Source: Candidatus Amarolinea dominans (GTDB lineage Bacteria > Chloroflexota > Anaerolineae > SSC4 > Amarolineaceae). From it: a DNA stretch of 56,754 nt. A program made the translations under genes and the position numbers. The DNA is taken from contig JADJYJ010000013.1 of assembly GCA_016719785.1 (NCBI GenBank), positions 1 through 56,754 of the forward strand, written 5' to 3'. Shown here in pieces: positions 36,531-44,767 of the stretch (position 1 is its first letter; every line of letters begins with the position of its first letter). The notes under the pieces were generated by a model, which was given only the letters and a program-made list of their open reading frames with translations, was not told the origin of the DNA and ran no database searches.

Positions 36531-38636
36531 ATGAATCGGTCATTACAATATACCCTATACGCAGGTGTTGCCGCGCTCATTGGTCTGCTCGTGGTGCAGC
36601 CGTTGGTACATGCCGGCGCGCCACGGAGTGCAGGCGTCATGTGGGCGGCGCGGGCACAGGACCAGCAATCTGCTGCCCAAGCGCCGCAGGTGACGCGCAC
36701 GGTCTGTCCGTCCGGCTGTCCGTACAGCGTGATCCAGACGGCCATTACGGCTTCTAGCAGCGGCGATGTGGTGCGGGTGCTGGCCGGCGTCTATCAGGAG
36801 AACATCACGCTCAAGGCAGGCGTGTCGGTCATCGGCAGCGGCCCAGGTCAGAGCATCATTGACGGGCGTGCGCTCAACGCCACCGTGTTGGCAACCACCA
36901 GCACAATCGGAAACAGCACGGTGGTGTCCGGCTTCACGATCCGCAACGGCTCGGCCACTGCGGGGGGCGGTGTACGCCTGGACGGCGGCGCCTCGCCCAC
37001 GATCCGGGACAACATCATCGAGAACAATGTGGCAACCACTTTCTTTGGCGGCGGCATGTCGCTATCGGGCGGCTCCAGTGCGCGCATCGAGTACAACCTG
37101 ATTCGCAACAACAGCGTCAGCGCTGCCACCGGCTCCGGCGGCGGCGTCTTCATCCGTGAAAGCTCCAACGCCACCTTGATCGGCAATCGCATCGAGGGTA
37201 ACACGGCGAACAACGGCGGCGGGGTGTACGTGCAAGGTTCAGCGCCCATCCTGACCGCGAATCGGCTGGCCAACAACCAGGCCGCCAACCTGGGCGGCGG
37301 CCTGATCCTGACGCAGAGCAGCCACGCAACGCTTTTGAACAACGTCCTGGAGTCCAACACGAGCGGCCTGGACGGGGGCGGCGCCATCGTTCAGAACAGC
37401 AGCAACGCCATCTTGCGCAGCAACGTGCTGCGCAACAACACGGCCAACAACAACGGTACGGCCGGCGGCATCAAATTTTACGGCGCCGGCACGCCCACCT
37501 TCGATGGCAACTGGCTGGAGGGCAATGAGGGCAAGGACGGCGGCGGGGCGTATCTGGAGTTGGGCAACAACGTGCTCTTTGCCAACAATGTGCTCGTCGC
37601 GAACCGCGCCCGCAACTTCGGCGGAGCAATGGTCGCCAATGGCGTACCCGCGATCATTCGCAACAACCTGATCCGCGAGAATCAGGCGGCGCAGAATGGC
37701 GGCGGGGTTTATCTGCAGGCAGGGACGCCGCAATTCAGCAACAACACGGTGGACAATAATGATGCGCAGGGGCCAGGCGATGGCCTGGTGGTGCAGGGCG
37801 GCGCCGTTGCCACGGTGCGCGAGAACATCATCACCAACAACGCCAGGGGCATCAATGTGCAGGGCGCCACCGTCACCCCGATCGCCAACGATGTCTGGAA
37901 CAACACGACGAACTACATCAACCTGGCCCCGGATACCGCCAGCATCTCGCAGAATCCGTATTTCACCAGCGGGCCGTTGGGCGCATTCTATCTGAGTCAA
38001 ACCGCGGCCGGGCAGACCGTCAACAGCCCGGCCATGAACGCCGGCGCGCGCACGGCCGTCGCGGCCAGTGTGGACACCCGCACCACGCGTACCGATGAGG
38101 TGTTGGACAGCGGGGTCGTTGATATGGGCTTTCACTACCCGCCGCAGGCGCCTCAACTGCGAGTCGAACCGTCCGAACTGGTCTTCCATGCGGACAGCGC
38201 GGGCGTCACGCTGCCGAGCCGCTGGCTGCTGCTGCTGAGCGACAACGCCTTTCCCCTCACCTGGGGCCTGACCGAAGAAGTGGCGTGGCTGCGCTTGAAC
38301 GTCAGCACCGGCGCGACTCCTGCTGTGGTCGAAGCCACCGCGCTTTCCGCCAATCTGGCCGAGGGGGTTTACGACGTGTGCGTGTTGGTCGAGGCCGGCG
38401 GCGTCAGCACCAATTGCCTGCCGGTGCGCCTGGAAATCGCCCGCACCTGCAGCCTGCCCACCGACCTGGACTGTGATGGCAGCCTGGCGGCCGCGGATCT
38501 GGTTCTGCTGGCCGGGCATTGGGGCGAAGCGAGCGGTTCGCTGCCGTTCGTGCCGCGCTTCGACCTGAACAGCGATGGTCGAATCTCCGTGGCCGATTTC
38601 ATTCTGGCGACGGCCAATTGGGCGCTGGCGCAGTAG
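36531..38636 (+). CDS. Secreted parallel beta-helix protein with C-terminal dockerin
   Basis: The 701-residue protein starts at ATG 36531 with GGAGG upstream and has a signal peptide (TLYAGVAALIGLLVVQPLVHA). Residues 60-480 are right-handed beta-helix (PbH1) repeats with many NN ladders and GGG turns (VSGFTIRNGSATAGGGVRL, NNLIRENQAAQNGGGVYL). The N-terminal strand text PSGCPYSVIQTAITAS is typical of probable pectin-lyase-like folds. About 550-640 resembles a BACON/Ig-like module (LRVEPSELVFHAD), and 643-701 is a type I dockerin with two calcium loops (DLDCDGSLAAADLVLLAG and DLNSDGRISVADFILATA). It is likely cell-surface or secreted and may bind or cut polysaccharide; no catalytic residues can be fixed by eye. 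Confidence 0.82.
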   Translation: MNRSLQYTLYAGVAALIGLLVVQPLVHAGAPRSAGVMWAARAQDQQSAAQAPQVTRTVCPSGCPYSVIQTAITASSSGDVVRVLAGVYQENITLKAGVSVIGSGPGQSIIDGRALNATVLATTSTIGNSTVVSGFTIRNGSATAGGGVRLDGGASPTIRDNIIENNVATTFFGGGMSLSGGSSARIEYNLIRNNSVSAATGSGGGVFIRESSNATLIGNRIEGNTANNGGGVYVQGSAPILTANRLANNQAANLGGGLILTQSSHATLLNNVLESNTSGLDGGGAIVQNSSNAILRSNVLRNNTANNNGTAGGIKFYGAGTPTFDGNWLEGNEGKDGGGAYLELGNNVLFANNVLVANRARNFGGAMVANGVPAIIRNNLIRENQAAQNGGGVYLQAGTPQFSNNTVDNNDAQGPGDGLVVQGGAVATVRENIITNNARGINVQGATVTPIANDVWNNTTNYINLAPDTASISQNPYFTSGPLGAFYLSQTAAGQTVNSPAMNAGARTAVAASVDTRTTRTDEVLDSGVVDMGFHYPPQAPQLRVEPSELVFHADSAGVTLPSRWLLLLSDNAFPLTWGLTEEVAWLRLNVSTGATPAVVEATALSANLAEGVYDVCVLVEAGGVSTNCLPVRLEIARTCSLPTDLDCDGSLAAADLVLLAGHWGEASGSLPFVPRFDLNSDGRISVADFILATANWALAQ

Positions 38637-38638
38637 AA

Positions 38639-38667
38639 TTGACAGGCATTTCCGGCAAGGCTATAAT
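38639..38667 (+). promoter_or_regulatory. Perfect consensus promoter before the 96-residue gene
   Basis: TTGACA (38639-38644) and TATAAT (38662-38667) are spaced by 17 bases. The -35 box overlaps the end of the dockerin gene. The start codon of the downstream gene is 46 bases beyond the -10 box, so the small gene should be strongly and independently expressed. Confidence 0.8.
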
Positions 38668-38712
38668 CGTTCGTAGATTCTGGCACAAATCAGGACGCAG
38701 CAGGGGGGAACG

Positions 38713-39003
38713 ATGCCTGTGAAGGGAACGCTCTACATCACCGGACAGAAGAAGCCGGTGGCCGATCTCACGTGCGATGTCTTCGAATACACGGATAATC
38801 ATCGTCCAGGGGACCGCTACCGCATCAACTACGAGTATGTGAAACGCCATCAGAAAGTGCGGATCGAGTTGATCCGGGAAACACCGATGCGCCTGGAGCT
38901 GGAGGATGGTCGCAGGGCCGATGTGACCGTGCAGTGTGAAAGCACCGCGCCCAACGGCGGCCAGTTAGGCGTCCTGCGCGTCAAGGGCGATTTTACGCAC
39001 TGA
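38713..39003 (+). CDS. Small protein of unknown function
   Basis: The 96-residue protein has no signal peptide or membrane helix. It is beta-rich and charged (GTLYITGQKKPVADLTCDVF, RINYEYVKRHQKVRIEL, then RLELEDGRRADVTVQC). A ribosome site AGGGGGGAA precedes the ATG, and a consensus promoter lies 46 bases upstream. I do not recognise the family; a small beta-barrel such as a PilZ- or OB-like fold would fit the pattern but is not shown. Palindromic repeats follow it. Confidence 0.7.
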   Translation: MPVKGTLYITGQKKPVADLTCDVFEYTDNHRPGDRYRINYEYVKRHQKVRIELIRETPMRLELEDGRRADVTVQCESTAPNGGQLGVLRVKGDFTH

Positions 39004-39015
39004 CCTGTATTTTCT

Positions 39016-39158
39016 GCCACGAATTTCACGAATTTTCACGAATTGGTTTCGTGTGTATTCGTGGCATTCGTGGCCCTCGAAAGAAGACCGTTGTATTTTC
39101 TGCCACGAATTTCACGAATTTTCACGAGGCATTCGTGGCCCTCGAAAGAAGACCGTTG
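39016..39158. repeat. Palindromic CCACGAAT repeats within a tandem duplication
   Basis: Two palindromic units (39016-39074 and 39102-39139) start with GCCACGAATTTCACGAAT and end in ATTCGTGGC. Each is followed by the same 19-base string beginning CCTCGAAAGAAGACC (39075-39093 and 39140-39158), so a unit of about 65-85 bases is duplicated in tandem with a short deletion in the second copy. They belong to the same family as the units at 9951-10094. Confidence 0.85.
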
Positions 39159-39287
39159 CCCCTGGCGCGATAGAAGACACTCGCCATTTTGCGGATTCCA
39201 CCAGCGGAGAGTGCCGTCACTGCCCGCGCTGACCAATTGTTTGCCGTCCGCACTCCAATCATACGTAAGATAGAAATTGGTGGTCAA
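39159..39287 (-). pseudogene. WD40 repeat remnant
   Basis: On the minus strand the frame reads YDWSADGKQLVSAGSDGTLR, then WWNPQNGE, the clear text of one WD40 blade (WSADGKxLxSxGxDGTxRxW). Nothing else of a WD40 gene is present. It is flanked by the palindromic repeats and by a transposase fragment, so it is likely debris from insertions. Confidence 0.65.
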
Positions 39288-39294
39288 CAAACCG

Positions 39295-39513
39295 CTAGTC
39301 TACAGTCAATTTGACTGGACTGACAGTTGCTTCATTGGTGGCATAGATGCGCCAACCTGTCTCAAACTCAGCGGTTTTGATTGCCGGTTGATTGCGACTG
39401 ACCGTCACCTGATAACGCACCTGGCGCTCCATGTGCGCCGGTTTGTCTTTGTAGGCGCGTACTCGGCGCTCGGTCACCTCTTCTTTGAGGTCGTGCTGGA
39501 AGAATCCTTGCAC
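39295..39513 (-). pseudogene. Transposase fragment (IS1634/IS4-like)
   Basis: The minus-strand frame of 72 codons contains MERQVRYQVTVSRNQPAIKT and ETGWRIYATNEA. This resembles the central beta segment of IS1634-type DDE transposases, where a line such as RYxVxVxRxxxAI is followed by GWRxYxTN. The catalytic residues and element ends are missing. The remaining bases to 39678 hold the promoter region of the export operon. Confidence 0.5.
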
Positions 39514-39542
39514 CCGGTTTGATTCCGACCGCTACTGAGGGG

Positions 39543-39597
39543 CTTCACAGAATCTTCACAGTGTGTACATCACGCCAGCACAACTCGCACCTATACT
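39543..39597 (+). promoter_or_regulatory. Direct-repeat operator and -10 box of the MacAB-like operon
   Basis: CTTCACAG occurs at 39543-39550 and 39554-39561, an 11-base period like that bound by OmpR/PhoB-type regulators. A -10 box TATACT (39592-39597) lies about 30 bases beyond, and no -35 consensus is present at the expected place, which is usual for activator-dependent promoters. The ATG of the adaptor is at 39679. Confidence 0.5.
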
Positions 39598-39678
39598 GAG
39601 GGCTGTGTTACCCAGGGCGCGATTGCAAGCGCCCTGCGCGGCAACTGAAAACCCAAAGCACGCGTATCGGAGGAGTTC

Positions 39679-41223
39679 ATGAAGCAGGTCGGGAAGAAGA
39701 AGCGTCGGTTGAGTTGGCTGTTTATCGTTTTGCCGTTGGTCGTGGTTGCATTGGCCGCCGGTGGTTGGTACTATTTCGGCCAGCGCGCGGCCGCGACCAA
39801 AACGCCGGCCACCCCCGCGCTGCAAACCGCCAAAGTGCGCACCGGCGATATCACCATCACTGCCAGCGGCGCTGGCAACCTGTTGCCCGCCAGCGAAACG
39901 GCGTTGGCCTTCCGCACCAGCGGCCTCCTGGCCCAGGCGGCTGTCAAAGTGGGGGATCGCGTGGAAGCCGGACAGGTATTGGCGCGGCTGGATGACGCGG
40001 ATGCACGTGCCCAGGTCGCCCAGGCCGAGGCCAATTTGCGGCTGGCCGAGCTTAAGCTGGCCGATCTGATGGCCGGGGCGGATCCGGCCGCAGTGGCAGC
40101 CGCGCGGGCCAGCCTGGCCGCGGCCCAGGCGGATCTTAGCCGGCTCATTACGCCCGCCACCGCGTCCGAGCTGTTGGGGGCGCAGGAAAACCTGCGCAGT
40201 ACACAGGAGGCTTTGGCTCTCCTGCTGGCCGGCCCTGATCCGGCGAAACTCACGGCCGCCAGAGCCACCTTGACCCTGGCCGAGATCAACGTGCGGGCCG
40301 CGCAAGCCGCCTACGACAAGATCGCCGACCGTGCTGACGCTGGCGCGACGGCGCAGGCCGCCGCACTGTGGCAGGCGACGACCAACTATGAGAAGGCCGC
40401 GGCGGACTATGAGACGGTGCAGGCTGGCCCGGCCGCGGATGTCATCACCGCGGCGCGCGCTAAGGTGGCCGTGGCGAAGTCCCAGCTTGATGCTGCGAAA
40501 GCTGCCCCCGATGCCGCGGCGCTTAAGGCGGCCGAGGCCAAGGTGGCGCAGACCCAGGCGCAGCTGGACGCGCTGCTGGCCGGGCCTAACGCGAACGACA
40601 GCGAGGCCGCCAGACTCAGCGTGACCCTGACGCGCTACAGCCTGGAGAATGCCCAGCGGGCGTTGAACAACACGCAGTTGCGCGCGCCGATCTCCGGGAC
40701 GGTGCTGGCGGTGAACGCCGAGGCCGGCGAGACGGTCGGGACAGCGCCAATCATCACGGTGGCCGATCTCTCCGCTTCGCAGCTGCGCTTCTGGGTCGAA
40801 GAAAGCGACCTGATGAGTGTCGCGCCGGGCAACCCCGTACAGATCGTCTTCGATGCGCTGCCCGACCTGGTCTTCGCGGGCAAGGTCTTGCGCGTGGATC
40901 CGTCGCTCGTCACGGTGGAGGGCACGTCCGCGGTGCAGGCCTGGGCCAGCATTGATCTGGCGCAGCATCCGGTCAAGCTGCTCTCCGGCCTGACCGCGGA
41001 GGTGGAGATCATCGCGGGCGAGGCCAAGGGCGCGCTGCTCGTGCCGGTGCAGGCGCTGCGCGAGCTGGCCCCCGGCTCCTATGCGGTGTTCGTCGTGAAG
41101 GCCGACGGCCAGTTGGAGATGCGGCCGGTGACGGTGGGCCTGCGTGATTTCGCCAACGCCCAGATCATCAGCGGCCTGGCGAAGGGCGATGTGGTCAGCA
41201 CGGGCACCGTGGAGACGAAGTAG
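39679..41223 (+). CDS. Periplasmic adaptor/HlyD-MacA family protein
   Basis: The 514-residue protein has an N-terminal membrane anchor (LFIVLPLVVVALAAGGWYYF) and the split lipoyl/barrel-sandwich motif (SGLLAQAAVKVGDRVEAGQV near 78-97 and LRAPISGTVLAVNAEAGETV near 341-360). Between lies a long Ala-rich helical hairpin, larger than in Escherichia coli MacA. A beta-barrel and membrane-proximal domain complete it. It links an ABC exporter to the outside. GGAGGAG precedes the ATG. The ATPase and permease follow in order, so this is a MacAB-like export system for peptides, lipids or antibiotics; cargo unknown. Confidence 0.87.
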   Translation: MKQVGKKKRRLSWLFIVLPLVVVALAAGGWYYFGQRAAATKTPATPALQTAKVRTGDITITASGAGNLLPASETALAFRTSGLLAQAAVKVGDRVEAGQVLARLDDADARAQVAQAEANLRLAELKLADLMAGADPAAVAAARASLAAAQADLSRLITPATASELLGAQENLRSTQEALALLLAGPDPAKLTAARATLTLAEINVRAAQAAYDKIADRADAGATAQAAALWQATTNYEKAAADYETVQAGPAADVITAARAKVAVAKSQLDAAKAAPDAAALKAAEAKVAQTQAQLDALLAGPNANDSEAARLSVTLTRYSLENAQRALNNTQLRAPISGTVLAVNAEAGETVGTAPIITVADLSASQLRFWVEESDLMSVAPGNPVQIVFDALPDLVFAGKVLRVDPSLVTVEGTSAVQAWASIDLAQHPVKLLSGLTAEVEIIAGEAKGALLVPVQALRELAPGSYAVFVVKADGQLEMRPVTVGLRDFANAQIISGLAKGDVVSTGTVETK

Positions 41224-41249
41224 CGGCGGCCAGAGCGAGGTGAGTCGAG

Positions 41250-41982
<733 letters not shown>

Positions 41983-41993
<11 letters not shown>

Positions 41994-43188
41994 TGAAACA
42001 CTGCGGGTGGCCTGGGAAGGGCTGAAGCTCAACCGGGTGCGCTCCTTTCTGACAACGTTGGGTGTGATCATCGGCGTGGCGTCGGTCATCATCATGTTGG
42101 CGGTCAGTGCGGGGGCCGAGGCGGCCATCGCCGATCAGATCAACGCCCTGGGCGCCAACCTGATCATCGTCAACCCGGTGCGCGGGGTGCCGGGCGCATC
42201 GCAGACCCTCACCTACGACGACGCGCTGGCAATCAAGGAGGCGGTGAGCAACAGCGAAGGCGTGTCCGCCGAATTCCAGGTGGTGCAGGATACGAGCACC
42301 GCACGCGCCAGGCTGGAAGGGATCACCATCCTCGGCGTCACAGCCGACTTCCCGATCGTGCGCGATTATGCAGTCGGGGAAGGCCGGTTCTTCACCGCCG
42401 ACGAGAACGAACGCAAGCTGAAGGTGGTCGTCCTCGGCTATGGCATGGCGCAGGATCTGTTCGGCAGTGACAGCGCCATCGGGCAGGTAGTTACCGTCGG
42501 TTCAACCAGGCTGACGGTGGTGGGCGTGATGGAGGAGAAGGGCGTGGTGGCCGATGTGGATTACGACGGCCGGCTGTACATCCCGCTGCAACTGCTATAT
42601 CAGAAGTTCAGCCCATCCGTCCTCGCCGCGGATCGGGTGCGCACCATCTACATCAAGGCGGAGAGCCAGGAGGCGATGACCAGCGTCACCAACCAGATCA
42701 AGGCGCTGCTGGTCGAGCGCCACGATGTGGATCCGGCCAAACCCGACTTCGTCCTGCAAACACAGCAGGACATCATCAGCACGCAGCAGGCCACGACCGA
42801 GGCGTTCCGCGATCTGCTGGCGTGGGTGGCGGCGATCTCGCTGCTGGTGGGCGGCATCGGCATCATGAACATCATGCTCGTGTCGGTGACGGAGCGCACG
42901 CGTGAGATCGGCCTGCGCCAGGCGTTGGGCGCCCGGCCGCGCGATGTGCTGCTGCAATTCCTGATCGAGGCGGTCACGCTCAGCCTGGTCGGCGGCCTGG
43001 CAGGCGTCATTCTGGGGATCGGCGGCGCGGAGCTGTTCGGCCGGCTGGGTGACATGCAGACGCAGATCGTCCCGGTCTCGGTCCCGCTGGCGTTCGGCGC
43101 GGCCGCGGCCGTGGGCATCTTCTTCGGCTATTATCCCGCCACGAAGGCGGCGCAACTCGACCCCATCGTGGCGTTGAGGCACGAATGA
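41983..43188 (+). CDS. MacB/FtsX-type ABC permease
   Basis: The 401-residue protein has the MacB layout: one N-terminal helix (VRSFLTTLGVIIGVASVIIM), a periplasmic domain of about 220 residues and three C-terminal helices beginning at VAAISLLVGGIGIMNIMLVS, with the TEREIGLRQALGA-type coupling motif (TERTREIGLRQALGARPRDV). The ATG at 41983 was chosen because it has GGGGAGGG upstream and the frame before it lies in the ATPase gene (11-base overlap). It forms the exporter with the adaptor and ATPase. Confidence 0.92.
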
Positions 43189-43199
43189 TAGGAGAAAAT

Positions 43200-43806
43200 A
43201 TGAAACGATTCGTTTTGGTTATCAGCCTGATGACCCTGGCCGCCCTGCTGTTGGCGGCGTGTGGCGGCGCAACGGCGCCGCAGGCGGCCCCGGCGAGCGC
43301 CAGCGCACCTTCCGGGGCTGCGACGAGCCTGGACACCAGTTATCCCAACGCGCTGCCCATCCGCAATCAGCTCCTGCTAGGCATGCTGAAACTCGAGGAG
43401 AGCGCGCAGCCGCTCAGCGCGCCGCAAGCGGCCCAGCCTGCTGCCCTTGTGGCAGGGCATCCGCGGCACGATGAACAGCGGCGCGGCGGCCCAGGCCGAA
43501 ACCGATGCACTGCTCCAGCAGATCGAGGCGGGCCTGAGCGCCGAGCAGCGGGCGGCGATCCGCGGTTGGAAGCTGACCCAGGCTGATCTGCAGGAGTGGG
43601 CGCGCAGTCAGGGAATCACAACGGGGAGCGGCGATACGGCCGGCAGCGGCATGGGGTCGGGCGAGCCAGGCGGCGGTCAGGCGCTCTCCGCCGAGGCGCG
43701 CGCCACACGGCAAGCCGAACGCGGCGGCAGCGCCGAAAGCGGCGGGTTGAGCAAGGCGTTGGTGGATGCTATGATCAAGTTACTCGAAAGCAAGAAAGCA
43801 AACTGA
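43200..43806 (+). pseudogene. Lipoprotein with a +1 frameshift, paralogue of the next gene
   Basis: From ATG 43200 (AGGAG upstream) a signal peptide ends in lipobox LLAAC, and then TSYPNALPIRNQLLLGMLKL matches the next gene (EDYPDALSVRNQLAFGTLRL). Near 43430 the frame is lost. Text continues in the next frame (LLPLWQGIRGTMNSG, then LSAEQRAAIRGWKLTQADLQ) to a stop at 43806. One extra base restores the order, so this is either a recent mutation or a sequencing error in a protein of about 200 residues. The gene follows the permease by 11 bases in the export operon and may be its cargo, partner or sensor. Confidence 0.7.
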
Positions 43807-43816
43807 GGCACAAACC

Positions 43817-44419
43817 ATGAAAATCCTGAAGACATTCGTGATCGTACTGAGCCTGGCCGTGATGGTGGCAGGCTGTGGTGGGGCGCCGGCCCCTGCACAG
43901 CCGGCAGCGGCGCCTGCGGCGGCGAGCAGCGGCGGCCTGGTTGAGGATTATCCCGACGCGCTGAGCGTTCGGAATCAGTTGGCCTTCGGCACGCTCCGCC
44001 TGGAGGGGACGGCCAATGCGGTCACCGCGGCGGAGGCAGCCAAGCTGGCGCCGCTGTGGCAGGCGCTCAAGACACTGGCTGCCAGCTCGACCAGCGCGAC
44101 CGAAGAGGTGATCGCGGTGCAGAACCAGATCAGCGCAGCCATGACCCCCGCACAGATCAGCGCCATCGCCGGCCTGAAGTTGACCAACGCCATGCTCCAG
44201 GCGTACTACGTGGAGATCGGTGTGAGCGTCGCGAGCACACCGGAGCCGGGCGTCACGCCGCAGAGCGGCAGCCTCAAGGATTTGCCGCCCGAACAGCGGG
44301 AAGCCGCCAAAGCGACCGCCCAGGCGCAAGGCACGCCGGTGGGCGGCGGCAGCTCCAGCGCCAAGAAGGATGCCCTGCTCGACAATGTCATCCTGTTGCT
44401 CACGAACCGGGCGAAGTAG
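43817..44419 (+). CDS. Lipoprotein of the export operon
   Basis: The 200-residue protein has a signal with lipobox VAGC, an Ala/Pro-rich linker, then a helical domain (YPDALSVRNQLAFGTLRLEG, LWQALKTLAAS, LTNAMLQAYYVEIGV) and ends in a second helical segment. It is a paralogue of the preceding gene. Their position after an exporter, and their helical pattern with a conserved NQLxxGxLxLE segment, suggest extracytoplasmic partners. The function is unknown. GAGG lies eight bases before the ATG. A strong terminator follows 52 bases after the stop. Confidence 0.75.
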   Translation: MKILKTFVIVLSLAVMVAGCGGAPAPAQPAAAPAAASSGGLVEDYPDALSVRNQLAFGTLRLEGTANAVTAAEAAKLAPLWQALKTLAASSTSATEEVIAVQNQISAAMTPAQISAIAGLKLTNAMLQAYYVEIGVSVASTPEPGVTPQSGSLKDLPPEQREAAKATAQAQGTPVGGGSSSAKKDALLDNVILLLTNRAK

Positions 44420-44470
44420 GCAACCACCGCCGCCGTGGGCAGCCCTGATGGACCGTTCCTGGGATGTCAC

Positions 44471-44510
44471 GATGCTCCGGCCGCGTACGGCCGGAGCATC
44501 GTTTTTTTTT
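44471..44510 (+). terminator. Intrinsic terminator of the MacAB-like operon
   Basis: A perfect 12-base stem GATGCTCCGGCC (44471-44482) and GGCCGGAGCATC (44489-44500) with loop GCGTAC is followed by a G and nine T residues (44502-44510). This is a textbook Rho-independent terminator in the plus direction. Confidence 0.93.
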
Positions 44511-44709
44511 ACAACCGTAAAATCTGCTTTGTCACCCTTCACTACCGTACAGAACACCTGTTCATCAATCCACTGCGTTGATCTACCCTGACAAGGGTGC
44601 CTGATTGAGTCGGAAGTCGCCCGGAATGGGCATATCCAGCACGGGGAGCTGCTTCAGATCGGGCTGAAAGACACCGGCCCACTCATGAAGGTGAGCATAC
44701 TGAAAGTAA

Positions 44710-44741
44710 GCTTCCCGGCCCGCATGAGCAGGCCGGGAAGC
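44710..44741 (-). terminator. Hairpin at the end of the minus-strand export operon
   Basis: GCTTCCCGGCC (44710-44720) and GGCCGGGAAGC (44731-44741) form an 11-base stem 27 bases beyond the stop of the minus-strand permease. On that strand the following bases are TTACTTTC, only a weak T run. The interval 44511-44709 also has a minus-strand frame tail (LKQLPVLDMPIPGDFRLNQA) with protein-like text, which might be a gene remnant. Confidence 0.6.
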
Positions 44742-44767
44742 CGTGGCTCGCCCTGTAGAATGTCCTC

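Noticed and set aside
36295..36543. 82-codon minus-strand frame as a lasso-type precursor for the kinase/exporter cluster
   Set aside because: The frame is largely the 9-bp tandem repeat read as ASN units, with no leader or core features and no ribosome site.
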